Assembly (NCBI RefSeq): GCF_905163445.1
Contig: NC_053191.1
Coordinates: 15,438,001 to 15,502,000 of the forward strand
Direction: 5' to 3'
Source of the DNA: Pararge aegeria
Taxonomy: Eukaryota; Arthropoda; Insecta; Lepidoptera; Nymphalidae
DNA: 64,000 nt
Part shown: piece by piece, positions 10,965 through 21,775 of the stretch
Layout of the letters: each line of letters opens with the position of its first letter
Numbering within the stretch: position 1 is the first letter of the stretch
Position numbers and translations under genes: made by a program
Notes under the pieces: model-generated
What the model saw: only the letters and a program-made list of their open reading frames with translations
Database searches by the model: none
Told to the model about the DNA's origin: nothing

Positions 10965-11400
10965 TTATGTTTTCGACAAACCCAATACGTAACGTATATT
11001 CGATGGTGCCGGCTGCACGCACGAAAAAACATGGCGCATGCGGCGTTACCTCGCTCTGAGGCGTTCCATTCAAAGCTTGAAGTGCAAGCGATAGCGCGGA
11101 ACGAGCGACAAAGAGGCACAGTCAGCCTCCGCGTTCGACATCTGTCTCTCTCCTACTTGAGTGAGCGATGCGTCCGCATGGACAGCTTCTATACAATAAT
11201 ACATTTACATGTTTTCGGCAAGGATGAAGTGCAGTGAAAAGTGAATGTGGTGTCAATTGTTTATAGCAACGATAATATCTATCAAACAAATAAAATTAAA
11301 ATTTTCTTTTGAAAAATGCAACCATTCCATCAGTATTTTCTTACGACGTTGTCACGTTCAACTATCGTCAGTAAGCCGACTTTACAGACAACCAATTTTT
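10965..11400 (+). repeat. Dispersed repeat D, copy 1
   Basis: Shares an extended block with 53340-53860: CCGGCTGCACGCACGAAAAA, 'atgcggcgttacctcgctct', 'acgagcgacaaagaggcaca', 'gtgaatgtggtgtcaattg', and finally 'gacgttgtcacgttcaacta' and a T-rich end. GC-rich compared with its surroundings. Its class is unknown; the short open frame at 11031-11237 is not conserved in the other copy and I do not call it a gene. Confidence 0.7.
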
Positions 11401-11409
11401 TTTTAATTT

Positions 11410-11700
11410 TTCTCTGGTTTTGATGGGAAGCTTCGGCATGGCTAGATAACCCAACCGAAAGGAGCATATCGTATGGTATCGTATCGTCTAGGGATATGCG
11501 TTAAGTATAACTGCCATACTTCTAGCATTGTAGCCCGCTGCCATCTCAGACTGTATCATCAGTTACCAACACTTTAGTTAAGGCCTAAATTGTTGCCGAT
11601 AAAAAAGGCCTGGCCTAAACTAAAAATCTCACCTAGAACCCAGAGATCCCTCGTTCAACATACTAACCAATTGACCAGCTCTTGATAGTTTGGTGTTTAA
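11410..11700 (+). mobile_element. LINE 3' UTR fragment
   Basis: Blocks 'ttgatgggaagcttcggcat', 'tggctagataacccaaccg', 'agcccgctgccatctcagac' and 'tgtatcatcagttacc' match a very common lepidopteran LINE 3' UTR. A shorter related piece is at 43705-43800. No coding part is present. Confidence 0.5.
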
Positions 11701-12680
11701 ATGAATTCTGTACCCCCGTAGGTGAAAAAGAAAGTTTGTTCAACCTAATTACAAGTAGGTAACGTAATGTAATTCAGAGCACGCGTATACGAATATAATT
11801 CCATTCCAGGTTTTCTCCTGAGAATTAAGGTATACAAAACCATCATGTTTTGTCATAATATAAGTTGTAACTATCAGAGCTGTTAATTTATTTTAATAGT
11901 AATAATTGAGGGACTTTTTACGCACCTGATGGTATTAGGAAATCGATCAAATATAAATAAATTCTAAGTCTTAACTAAGATTCGAACTCGCCATCCCCGG
12001 TAGAGAAGTCGAAGTCCTATCAACTGGGAAATCAATAAAATTCAAATAAATATTTCAGTTTTTATATAAAAAACACTTGTATGTGTGTGCGTATAGTTTA
12101 TTTTGTGTTAATTATTGTTTTATCATTATGAAGGACCGTATTTTTTTTTTGTTGCCATCGTTACCATAGTAATAAAGTACCCCGTCTAATTGAAAAAACA
12201 TTGCACCGTGAAACTAATAACAAGCTAAAGTCGATCAACAGATTACTGTACTGTACTCTTCCAGTTTATATTATTATTCTCAAACCTGAGCTTAAACCCA
12301 CCACGCTAATTTGATGTCCGTCTGGTCCACTGTACACTTATATTTACCAGGTATCAGTATTTAATAAGGAATTACCCTGTAAAAATATGAAATAAAAAAA
12401 AACATATTTATTTTTCATTATTGATAAATTCAAAACATACTAAGTATTTACTTATGACAACCCTATTGAAGATAAAAGACTGACACGCACATAGTATCTA
12501 CGCTACTAATGTTTAATGTTAATGTTTAACCTGTAATGTTTGGGCTATTTCTTTCAGTAAAAACGATGACGGTGGTACACTCAAAAACCATTAAGTTTTC
12601 GGTTTCACAGATAAGTCTCAGAGACAGTACATCATGTACCTCTAAAGTCTGCGAAGTATTATTCGATTTTCATTTACACG
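11701..12680. other. Unassigned DNA
   Basis: No gene or family recognised. Composition is AT-rich throughout. Confidence 0.3.
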
Positions 12681-12689
12681 TTGTATTTA

Positions 12690-13379
12690 TAATAGCGAAA
12701 AGTCACTGACAGCTTGACTGAGTTATCGAAAAATCTCAGGGACTATAAAGCTTACAAACTTGATATTTGAAAGGTAGGTTATTTCTAGGACGTGGGTGTC
12801 AGCTAAGAAACGGTTTTGACAAATTAGCCCCCTTAAGAGGGTGAAATAGGTTTTGCAAGTTTGCTTTAGGTTAATATTATGAAGAAATGGGCTGGAGTGG
12901 CCGTACAACGTACGAGTAGCTTCAAATGCGGAAACCGGCCTAGTAGATGCAGGAAAAAAGTGGGATGACTTGAGGTGGTCACATTAGGGGAGCAGCATAC
13001 GCTATAAACGGGTTCTTTGAAACTTCGCTTGGTTATAGCTACCGTATAAACTATTGAACTGATCTTAACGAAATTTGCCAGTAGCTTCCAGGGATCTTCT
13101 CAAGCAGAAGGAAAATCAGGAATTCTACTCTGTGGAAATACTGCTAATGTCCTTTTTCTTGAAGTGTTTTAACAGTTTTTCTTAAAACTTTGCTTTTATG
13201 AATCAGATGTAGTAGTATGAACTCGAGATTATGTATTTCTGCCTGATGACGTATAAATAATGGATCTGATTTTAAGATTCTGCTGGAGATAGGCACAGGC
13301 ATTCCCGGTCCCGGAAAGGTCTTTTAATTCCAGGGCAACTCAAAGTTTAATCGCGGACGACGTCGCTGGCAACAGCTAG
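12690..13379 (+). mobile_element. Helitron-like element, 5' end uncertain
   Basis: Ends GGACGACGTCGCTGGCAACA then GCTAG|T at 13375-13380, the same 3' end as the complete copies at 15659 and 48309. The interior shares 'ccgtataaactattgaactg' and other 'test the water' blocks of the family. The 5' TC terminus could not be placed. Confidence 0.5.
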
Positions 13380-13380
13380 T

Positions 13381-15385
13381 TAACAAATAAAGTAGTGTGA
13401 AAAAAAATATCTTAAGGTACGGTACGCACACTTGACGAATAAGATATTTCTTGTTCTTATAAAACTTTCGGAAAAGTTTGCAAAGAGACATTCTACATTA
13501 CATACTTCGAGTAAATAGTTTGAATTAATTTAGATTGCTTTATTCAAAATTTATTTCCTTAGATATTTTCGAATGGTAAAAACAAGTTGCAATTCTATTA
13601 AAAAAGAATCGGTTTTAAAATCTGTTTTGGTATTTATTATGTATTGCATCAATAAATAACATTCATATATTTTTTTTAAATATCGATCCTCCAATTTTGA
13701 TTTTTTCCTTTTTATTTATATTTTAAGTTACAAAAGTAAAATCTATATCCACATTTATTTTCAACTAGGTAGATAGCTATAAGAGACGGACATAGTCGCA
13801 TCGTAAGGGTTTTATAATTTAGTTAACGGAACCATAAAAATCAATTCACTTCAGGCATGTAATGAGTAGAAAAAATATTCGTACATCGAAGTAAAAAGTC
13901 ATAGTAAAAAATTCGCAAAGCCAAAGTTAAACCAACTGTGGATTCCCATACGTACAAATGTCTACCTTAAATGTATTTTGTCTCTTTACCGACCAATTTA
14001 CATTGAACCCAGTGTTTCAGAACGAAATCCCCGCTAGTCCTGGCTTTGGTGCAGGATAAAGAGGAACAGGAGTTCATTATAAATGGTCGGATAATTTTCC
14101 CAGAGCATGCGCTTTGCTTTTGATCCCTCAGTCTGTGAAACCTAGCCGGCATAGGTGTACGTATCGCGCTAAAATATAAATACAAATATTATGAAAGATA
14201 ATAAATTCATATAATAATAAATTAAACTTTCTTAATTTAAAACTGGAAAATGGGCAGATAGAATCGTGTGTCTATATAAGAGCTTGTTCGTACTTGTTGC
14301 ATTGAATATCAGTGTTTTTGTATTAAAAATGTCGTTTACCTGTTGCTTACGGGAGCCTACGGCGTAGGTGGTGTTACTACTATACTCTACTACGTTACTA
14401 CGTAAACCTATTATTACGTGTATCGGGACATATTTGACATTTTAAGTAACATTATACCACAAAATAGTATATAATTAAAAATTTCCCTAAGTTACGTAAC
14501 TTAAAAAAAATATATCACGTAAAATTCCTTTGTTTTAGATAAATTAGTTTGTTTCAAATAATGTTACCTTTGCATTAGTTTCTTTACTGAAGGATTAAAA
14601 TGAAACGTAAGGAATAGACTAAAGCCGACGTAAAAAATCTTACTAATTTTTTGGAAACCAAATAAGTTTTTGTTACTTTGTTTTTTATTATTTTTTTATT
14701 ATGTGAATAAAAGATAAATGTCGGAAGGCCCGTCAAGACTGCCCCTGCCGTCGCTGTCAAAATGCAAATCGCACGAAATGTGGGCAGCAATGACTAGATC
14801 CATCGAGATATTGGTTGCATTCTTCGAGTATTATGCACAAAGGTTAGTTTCCAAATAATATCTATTTTTTTTAATATATTATGTAACTGGTTAGATAATC
14901 CTGGACAATCCACTTTACATGACGTTTTGTCAATGCTATGTGCACTTGTTTTTGTGTGTGTGCTAAATTAAAATGTTGTTAGTGCTCTTAATAAATAAAT
15001 AAATATTTTTACCCGTATATTTAGGCTAGTTTGAACGAGGGTATACACCGTCGAGGTGATTTCACTGTCACATGGAATCTAATGTTCTGTGTGTTGTTGA
15101 ATTATCTCAATCATTTATGTAATTCTCTAATGATTCAGGTATTAAAGACTGAGGGTAATTGAAGGCAGAATTTATAACAATAGCTTTTTAGTCCCCTTTT
15201 CCTGCTCTTTAGACGATTCTTCGAATCCACCTATATTTACCACCAATTTTCTATAAAAGCTACTAGCAAAAATATACTGGCAAAAGTCAATCAAGTTGCA
15301 AAACGTAGTGACAAAAAACTTTACAAAACGTACTATATTAAACTGAAATCATAAACTTTTTGATGAAAAAAAGAATTTTTCGAAT
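13381..15385. other. Unassigned DNA
   Basis: About 2 kb without a recognisable gene, repeat family or RNA gene. Short frames on the minus strand (for example 13967-14185 and 14584-14790) have no motif that supports coding. Confidence 0.35.
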
Positions 15386-15388
15386 ACA

Positions 15389-15659
15389 TCCCTTCTAATA
15401 TTATAAATGTGAACGTAAGTTTGTTTGTTACGCTTTCACGCAAAAACTACTAAACCGATCATCACGAAACTTTGCACACATATTCCTGAAGGTATTAGAA
15501 GTAATATAGAATAATTTTAATTGTGAAATGAATATAAATAATAGTGTTTGACGATTTTACACCAGGCTTAGCTATCCTAAATACATAAAGGGCTGCCACA
15601 TTTATGAGGCACATGTCTTTCGAAAAACAAAAACAAATGCGGACGAAGTCAACAGCTAG
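15389..15659 (+). mobile_element. Complete short Helitron-like element
   Basis: Starts A|TCCCTTCTAATATTATAAAT and ends ACGAAGTCAACAGCTAG|T. TC at the 5' end, CTRR at the 3' end and insertion between A and T without target duplication are the hallmarks of Helitrons. It has no coding capacity and is non-autonomous, relying on a Rep/helicase protein from elsewhere. Confidence 0.7.
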
Positions 15660-15755
15660 TCCCATATAAAATAATGTGCGAGTATAAAACGGGTTTTAAT
15701 AGAGAATGGAAGTAGTCCTTCATGTTTCAAGTTATATCCACGAAAATTGTTATTT

Positions 15756-16309
15756 TATCTTTCAGTTAAAAATAAATAAGTATTAATTCATACCTTGGAG
15801 GCTTGGAAGGTCACTTCTGTGGGATGCAACTTGTGTTGATACCCTAGCTGCATCACACATCCAGGCCACTTCGTCAATGGTAGGTGCGGCTGCTTCCAGT
15901 GCCGAGCAGGCCAAGAGACGTAAATATGAAAACCTGGATAGCAGCTTCATTTTTGTGCCTTTTGGTGTAGAGACTTTGGGACCGTGGGGTCCGGAGGCAA
16001 GAGCCCTTTTCAAAGAATTATCGAAAAGGGTTATCGAGTCTACTGGTGATCCTAGAGCGGGCAGTTACCTTGGCCAACGAATTAGTTTGGCCATCCAGAG
16101 GGGCAATGCTGCCAGCATCTTAGGAACTGTGCCTCGCTGCGGTGGTTTCGAGGACGTTTTAGATTTTATTTAGTTTTTAAATAGTTTATTTTAGGTTATA
16201 GTTATGTATTAATAAAAATTATATTTTAGAGATAATCAAATAAATTAATATATTATGGACAAAGAAAAATAAGTATTACATATACTTATTTATTTTTAAC
16301 TGAAAGATA
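15756..16309. mobile_element. TIR-bounded unit with captured ORF fragment
   Basis: Bases 15756-15783 and 16282-16309 are exact reverse complements over 28 bp, with TATCTTTCAGTTAAAAATAA as the outer part. Between them lie an open coding fragment (15790-16173) and about 110 bp of AT-rich DNA. Either a MITE that captured retroelement sequence or an inverted duplication. No clear target duplication was seen outside. Confidence 0.55.
15790..16173 (+). pseudogene. Retroelement ORF C-terminal fragment
   Basis: Open from just after a TAA at 15786-15788 to the stop at 16171-16173, about 127 codons. The translation includes LWDATCVDTLAASHI, AKRRKYENL, FIFVPFGVETLGPWG, DPRAGSYLGQRIS and LAIQRGNAASILGT. 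I recognise this block as the C-terminus that follows the reverse transcriptase in a LINE-like family common in arthropods and molluscs; the formal clade name escapes me. A methionine at 15877 could start a 98-residue product, but no promoter or start context supports it. The frame is intact with no stop, which is unusual for a fragment and may reflect recent arrival. It lies inside perfect inverted repeats. Confidence 0.55.
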
Positions 16310-17160
16310 CATTTTTAAATTACAACCCTGAGGGGGTTTCGAGATGATAAAAAGGTACTAGGAAAAATATTGGCCCAACATAATATATACCGTCCAATTT
16401 ATTTCCACTTATATTCACTATTCCAACTTCGTGAACATCGACGCACAAGTGCAGTTTCAGAAATTCAATAGCTTTGTATCTCGGTTTGAGTGCCTTTAAC
16501 AAATTGTATGCCAATATAGGATATTTGGCGCTATAATATATTATGACTTACAAACATAAGTAAACATTGTTCATGGACCATTTCTAACCAAATAAAAATT
16601 GATTGATTGATTTTAATTTCTGTTGACTTTTCACGTCTCGTTAGATTTAAAATCAGCCACATCTCAAAGCCAATCCAACTGTACCCATTTTTTTTGTCGT
16701 GCCACGTAGCCATTTCTTAAATAAAATACTGAGTAGATTTTTATAGAATACTCTATACATACGACGAAAAATTCATCTCATTTTTAAGTGTTTTAAGTTT
16801 ATAGGACAATATTGTCAAGGGAGAAAAATTATTTCGATGGTGCGTGGTTTATTTTTTATTGTACGCCGTATGCCCAGCGTACGCCGTATGCCCAAGACTA
16901 AAACGAAATATATAAAGTCTACCCAAAGATATGTTTTTTCGAAAAATCATTTAAAAATAAGCTAAAAAAAGGTTTTTTATTTATTTTACTACTAAAAGCT
17001 GTTATTAGTGTCAGCTGCTAGTTTTGTATCACACTAACTACTTAGATAATATGTTACCACTTCTTTATGTTAATTTTAATTTGTCATTGAGTGAAATGGT
17101 TCTATTGAGAATAAATATCTTTAAACCTTTTTTTCTTGATTGAATAGGCTATAAATATAA
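16310..17160. other. Unassigned DNA
   Basis: No gene recognised. An 18-bp tandem duplication (TACGCCGTATGCCCA core) occurs at 16860-16896. Confidence 0.35.
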
Positions 17161-17167
17161 TATATAA

Positions 17168-17859
17168 CTAGCTGACCCGCGCAACTTCGTCTGCACCTAG
17201 AAACTAATTGCAGCGCTACCTTCCAGGTGGACCTGTTTTATTTCCAAAATATGTTATTCGCGGCCGTACGTGTTATTCTATACCCGTCGCAACTTCTAAG
17301 CGATAGGTTCAATTTGAATATTTTAAAACTGAATTTGCAGGTATATAATAAAACTTAATATTTATATTACTTTATTTCTTTCGCATTTATAATATTAGTA
17401 TTTAGTAGGATGATACGCATGCATTCGTTTGCGTATCGCATATGCCTCGCGACGCGTGTTATCTGTGAAGAGTTATGTCCTTTATCTCCGACAATATTTA
17501 TCAGATCGTCATTAAAATTAAACAGAACATGCTTGACACTTTAAAATAAAAAAAGAATTATAAAAATTGGTCGAAATTTAACGGAGCTATGAAGTAAAAT
17601 TGATAAAAAATTTCAACTCATTTTCCGGAGGAAACTTATTGTTTATCGGGATAAAAAGGATCTTATATGTTGACCCCGTGTATCAGCTACCACTATACCA
17701 AATTGTATTTAAATCCTTTTAGTAGTTTTCACGTGATGCCCGGACGGACAGACAGACGGACAAAAATTAAATAAAAATCTGTTTTAGACTCAGTGTCAAT
17801 TATAAAGCATCCCCCGGTCAAAATTTTCAAAATTTATTAAATTTTATTATAAGTATAGA
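17168..17859 (-). mobile_element. Complete Helitron-like element
   Basis: On the minus strand it begins A|TCTATACTTATAATAAAATT and ends CGCGGGTCAGCTAG|T. The flanks are A and T as expected for Helitron insertion. It shares its interior (GTCTGTCCGTCCGGGC-like block, 'aagatcctttttatcccgat') with the larger copy at 51256-52259. Non-coding. Confidence 0.7.
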
Positions 17860-17897
17860 TTATAACATAAAGATTCTGTTTTCGTATGTTTACGTGC

Positions 17898-18090
17898 ACA
17901 AAATCACATCCGGCTTACTATGGAGCACTGGACTCCTCTCTTAGAATGAGAAGGGTTTAGGCCTTAATCCAGCAACCAGGCCAAGTGCCGATTAGGAGCC
18001 TTTACACACCATTGAGAATATTATGAAGAACTCACAGGCGTGCAGGTTTCCTTACTTTGTCGTCCTTTATCTTTAAAGCAAATGATAATA
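17898..18090 (-). mobile_element. SINE1 3' half, diverged
   Basis: Reverse-oriented blocks 'ggaaacctgcacgcctgtga', 'tgtgtaaaggctcctaatcg' and 'gcctaaacccttctcattct' correspond to the SINE1 body; the tRNA-like head is not recognisable. Confidence 0.6.
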
Positions 18091-18229
18091 GGTCAGTTTC
18101 AACAAGTATGCGCATATTCCTGGGACACATATTTGGCTCTCTCTTTTAAACGCTAATAATGTATACACATTTTTGTCGCAGATGAACTAAAACTAAGATA
18201 TTATTAGGATTTAGTGAGACGCGATCGTG

Positions 18230-18793
18230 TACCCATGGATACACGACAATGTTCATTTACGCCACTGTAATTGGTACGAATTCCAACAAGGAACAAATGC
18301 TACAGAAGCGTACAGAAATTTATTGAAAGTGTTTGTTGAAGGTACAGTTTCTGATAGAACATGCAGAAGATGGTTTCGGATACGAAAAATTTCATGTAGA
18401 TGATTTCGACCTTACTGATAAGCCACGCTCTTGGCGACCATCTTTGATCGACGACCATACTGTCAAGATCAAATTAGAGGAAATTCTGTCGCATCCACCA
18501 CCTCGAACCTAGCACCATCTGATTATCACTTGTTTCTGTCCTTACAAAATTTCTTGCGGGGCAAACAATTCAAGAACGAAGAAGATATCAGACAAGCACT
18601 TTTTCAAGGTTAAATTTTTGGCTTCTAGAGATAAGACATTTTTTAAAAATGGGATATACAAATTGTCATCACGCTGGCAAGAAGTCATAAATAATGATGG
18701 CAATTATATTATTCAATAAAGTTTATCCAAACTATGAAAAAATGTATTCCTTTGTTTCATTCTAAAACCGACAGAACTTTCCGGTAGACCTAA
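18230..18793 (+). pseudogene. mariner-family transposase relic with catalytic core deleted
   Basis: The N-terminal helix-turn-helix part reads YEFQQGTNATEAYRNLLKVF and GTVSDRTCRRWFR, then (in another frame) DLTDKPRS and VKIKLEE. It joins directly, near 18490-18510, to the C-terminal block LAPSDYHLFLSLQNFLRGK, FKNEEDIRQALFQ and WQEVINNDGNYII, with stops and frameshifts along the way. The central region that would contain the DD(D/E) catalytic triad is missing entirely. The 3' end carries the reverse complement of a mariner-like TIR (GGTCTACCGGAAAGTTCTGT) ending at about 18793 beside TA. The 5' TIR was not found. Dead internal-deletion derivative; full transposases of this family are about 340 residues. 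Confidence 0.8.
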
Positions 18794-18944
18794 TATTTAA
18801 TTGCTAATGATATGAGACTCCTTGACGTTTCTGTCACCTGCGGACCAGACTAATGCCGGACATTTGAGCGAATGTGTCAGGCCAATACTAATTTGGTTTT
18901 GAAAATCAGGTTACATGCGCATTGTGTAACTCGCTAGCTGTATT

Positions 18945-19605
18945 GTATGGGTAGGTGCAGGAAAACTTGTTAAGGCGTTTCGTGTCGAGGTCTTTAGGTC
19001 GACATTCTTCAAATGCCTTAACGGCCTTATTAATAGTTTTGCGCCACTCGAGCCTCTGCCGTGTAAGTTTCTTTCAACGGTTGCTTCGTATGTTGTAGGA
19101 TGCTAGGTGGCGCTTGAGAACATCCCTGCAGCGCAGAGACAGACCAACAGATCCTCTTTTCTTCTGTATGTTCTGAGAAGCCTTAGGAAGTCCAGAGACA
19201 TTCATTCGTACAAGATGCCCGCACCACCTCAGCTGATTTTTCATAAGCCTCTATTCCGCTTAAATTTGCCCTCCGCAGAACTTCAGAGTTGGGCACTCAA
19301 TCTTGCTATTTGATACGCAAAATAGACCGTAAGCGCCACAAAGGAGTCTAGCCGCCTTATATCACCTTTGTAGAGACACCATGACTCAGAGACGGCTATT
19401 TTTGTGTGACAAAGATCGTGAGAGTCCCAAAATTATCAACGTAGCATGCCAAATGCTGCTGCCGCTTACGCAATCAGTGAGGAGATTTTCAGGAGAGTTT
19501 GATTTCCAGGCGATTATCATTACGAATTTAATAAACGCCAGCGAACAAACCCGGTCCAACGTTTTACGCACTAGAATATCACCATGAAACTTATAAGGTA
19601 AATGG
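18945..19605 (-). pseudogene. LINE ORF2 C-terminal relic
   Basis: Minus-strand translation in changing frames gives ESWCLYKGDIRRLDSF, KNQLRWCGHLVRMNVSGLPK, then RDVLKRHLASYNIRS and LEWRKTINKAVKAFEE. This is the post-reverse-transcriptase tail found in many arthropod LINEs ('QLRWAGHVVRM..RLPK', then 'DVLK..L', then 'W R'). Several stops and frameshifts are present. Clade not resolved. Confidence 0.6.
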
Positions 19606-19611
19606 GTTTTG

Positions 19612-19990
19612 CAAAGCGGTGATAGCCTTGTGGGTAAGGCTTCACCTTCCCTTTCGGGGGACTGAGTTCAATCCCTGAGCCTCTAACTTTTCAGAATTGC
19701 GTTTTTTTAAGCAATTAAATATCACTTGCCCTTGCCTTCAGGTTTCCCCGCGATGTTTTCCTTCACAGTTTTAACTGCATGCCAGAAAACTCTCCTATAT
19801 GTTCTCAAAGGCGAGTGAAATCCGGGCCAGGCTAGTGGACTCGGCCTAAGCCCTTCTCAAATTTTCTATGTACAACGGAAGGTTCCGGCCGACCAAGTAC
19901 GGAGACAAGCCCAGAGAAAGAAGAAGCCCTTCAGATTCTGAGAGGAGATCCGTGCCCTGTAGTGGACCGGTAATGGGTTGATGACGAGGA
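19612..19990 (+). mobile_element. SINE1 copy with internal inversion
   Basis: Head GCGGTGATAGCCTTGTGGGT, B-box-like GAGTTCAATCCC, body and tail ('ccctgtagtggaccggtaat', 'gggttgatgacgagga') are in plus orientation, but the segment about 19738-19772 (CGATGTTTTCCTTCAC) is the reverse complement of the expected GTGAAGGAAAACATCG. About 60 bp of extra sequence ('aaattttctatgtacaacgg' onward) is inserted near 19858-19935. Confidence 0.75.
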
Positions 19991-20194
19991 GGAAATGAAT
20001 TGATTGATTGAGATTTTTATACACCCTTACATTTCTATTTAAGAACGTTCAGAACGTCTTAAATTGGTTAAGCTACTTTAAAATATACATAGTCAGCTGC
20101 GGCACGAGTACCTTATTTGATTACGTCGTAACTTAGCGCCAAATGAGATCGCAGATATTTGACAGGACAATGGGAAATCGCTTTTGTTAAAAAC

Positions 20195-20241
20195 GTCGCT
20201 TAACAATAAAAACGTTTATAACGTTTTTATTGTTAAGCGAC
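20195..20241. repeat. Perfect 22-bp-arm hairpin
   Basis: GTCGCTTAACAATAAAAACG(TT) at 20195-20216 is exactly complementary to 20220-20241, with loop TAT. It could form a cruciform or stem-loop; no transcription unit was identified around it. Confidence 0.8.
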
Positions 20242-20296
20242 CCGTGTCACGCTGAGCCATAACAGAAAGGCCGTCAAAATCAAATATACATAAATA

Positions 20297-20610
20297 TAGG
20301 ATAGAAGCAAGCGTTACTTTGCGGAATCCCTTGATATATAATGAAAATTAAGCCTAATTTGCTATACTCCGTGAAAAGTAGGAGAAAGGAGGTGTAGGCT
20401 GTTTGCTTTACAATGAATAATTGTTGTCATTGTGAAGTCAGTATCTCCTGAGGATGTTCCGGTTTCGGTGCGAATCGTGCGTAGAGGGTACATTGTCGAA
20501 GATCGGTTTTGTGTGGAGTATAAAGATTGAAAAAATTATAAATTACACCCTACAGATTTTCCTACTTTTCGCGGAGTATAGATAATGAAGCGTACATTTC
20601 ATAATTGACA
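20297..20610 (+). repeat. Repeat A copy
   Basis: Starts GGATAGAAGCAAGCGTTACT, then the AATTAAGCCTAATTTGC block. It holds the plus-strand CTGAGGATG / CCGGTTTCGG / GAATC core at 20447-20482 and ends in the inverted 'ttcgcggagtatag' block and 'atttcataattgac'. Confidence 0.7.
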
Positions 20611-20834
20611 TAAATATTATAGAGTGAATTCATCTTTTTCAACAGTTTTCATCTACAACAGTTTTTTATCAACAGTTTTCTATCCTAATTATTCTAAAGC
20701 GACGATATTTTGACGACTACGTACATCCCTACGACACAACTTCTGTAACAACTTGAGCTATATATTTAAAAAAAATATATATTAAATAAAATAAATATTG
20801 CATAGGAGGTATTACTTTGAAGAATTATTTACGT

Positions 20835-20920
20835 TAAGCTTAATTTGCTATACTCTGGAAAAAGCAGGACAATCGATACAGTTTTTTTTAATAATTTGTT
20901 CAATCTTTACTACGCCAAAC
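20835..20920 (-). repeat. Repeat A end fragment
   Basis: 'taagcttaatttgctatact' followed by 'ggaaaaagcaggacaatc' matches one terminal block of repeat A; the centre and other end are absent. Confidence 0.6.
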
Positions 20921-20934
20921 GAGGTAGTATGTAA

Positions 20935-21055
20935 TTAGTATATCGGAATTGTCGGAATTGTTGTTTCTTTAAAGTTCTATAAAACAGTCCGTGAAAACAT
21001 ACGTATAGTTTTTTAAGTCGGCTCATTCGCGGACGAAGTCGCGCGGTTCCGCTAG
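20935..21055 (+). mobile_element. Helitron-like 3' end fragment
   Basis: 'tctttaaagttctataaaac', 'agtccgtgaaaacatacg' and 'attcgcggacgaagtcgcgc' through CGCTAG|T align with the 3' end of the element at 51256-52259 (opposite strand). The 5' part is missing. Confidence 0.6.
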
Positions 21056-21139
21056 TATCGCTTAACACTGTATAAGATGGTGATAACTACATTCGTTAAC
21101 TTAAAACTAAAGCTAATTAAAATGGGTCTTACAATCAAA

Positions 21140-21775
21140 CGTGGTAGAATATCGGAATAGTGGTGCATTGTAGTAGTACTTTTCTTCCTTTCTTCCTGTA
21201 TTAGCCAAGGTTTACGTGACAGAACTCGGTCCGGGGAAGTATTATATAGCCATGGTATTACTGTCACTAAGCATCGTTGTTGCAATGCTTTGTTCCGGTC
21301 TGAAAGGGCGTGGTTGCCGGTGTAATTACAGGAATGAGGGTTAACACTTACGCCTCAAATTAATGGACACAGGGCGGCATGTTTTAAAATATTTTAATTA
21401 ATTTATTTTTTTATTTTATTTTAATTATTTATTTTAAATATATAAATATACTACGTCAATACACACATCGCCATCTAGCCCCAAAGTAAGCGTAGCTTGT
21501 CTTATGGGTACTAAGATGACTGATGAATATTTTTATGAATAATATACATAAATACTTATAATATACAGATAAACAGCCAGACAGTGAAAAACATTCATGT
21601 TCATCACATAAACATTTTCCAGTTGTGGGAATCGAACTCACGGACTCAGTAAGCAGAGTCGCTGCCGACTGCGCCAGTCGGCCGCCAAATGTTGCAGGAT
21701 GTGTTCATTGCATTCCCTGTGAAGTGTTGCTCTGTTTATAGGGTATGGTGTTTCACTTACGACCAGCTTAATCCG
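21140..21775 (+). mobile_element. LINE 3' UTR interrupted by a SINE
   Basis: Blocks 'aagcatcgttgttgcaatgc', 'ttccggtctgaaagggcgtg', 'gttgccggtgtaattacagg' and 'gcctcaaattaatggacaca' continue after the SINE3 insertion with 'gttgcaggatgtgttcattg' and 'gtgaagtgttgctctgttta'. The same 3' UTR occurs at 53900-54120 and 61140-61340. A SINE sits between bases 21383 and 21689. Confidence 0.65.
21384..21688 (-). mobile_element. SINE3 copy nested in a LINE 3' UTR
   Basis: Minus-strand SINE3: head 'gcggccgactggcgcagtcg', B box GAGTTCGATTCCC-like, 'gggctagatggcgatgtgtg', and a tail of AATAAA/TTAAAA repeats. The interrupted host sequence resumes on both sides, and ATGTT (21379-21383 and 21689-21693) is duplicated at the junctions. 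Confidence 0.75.
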
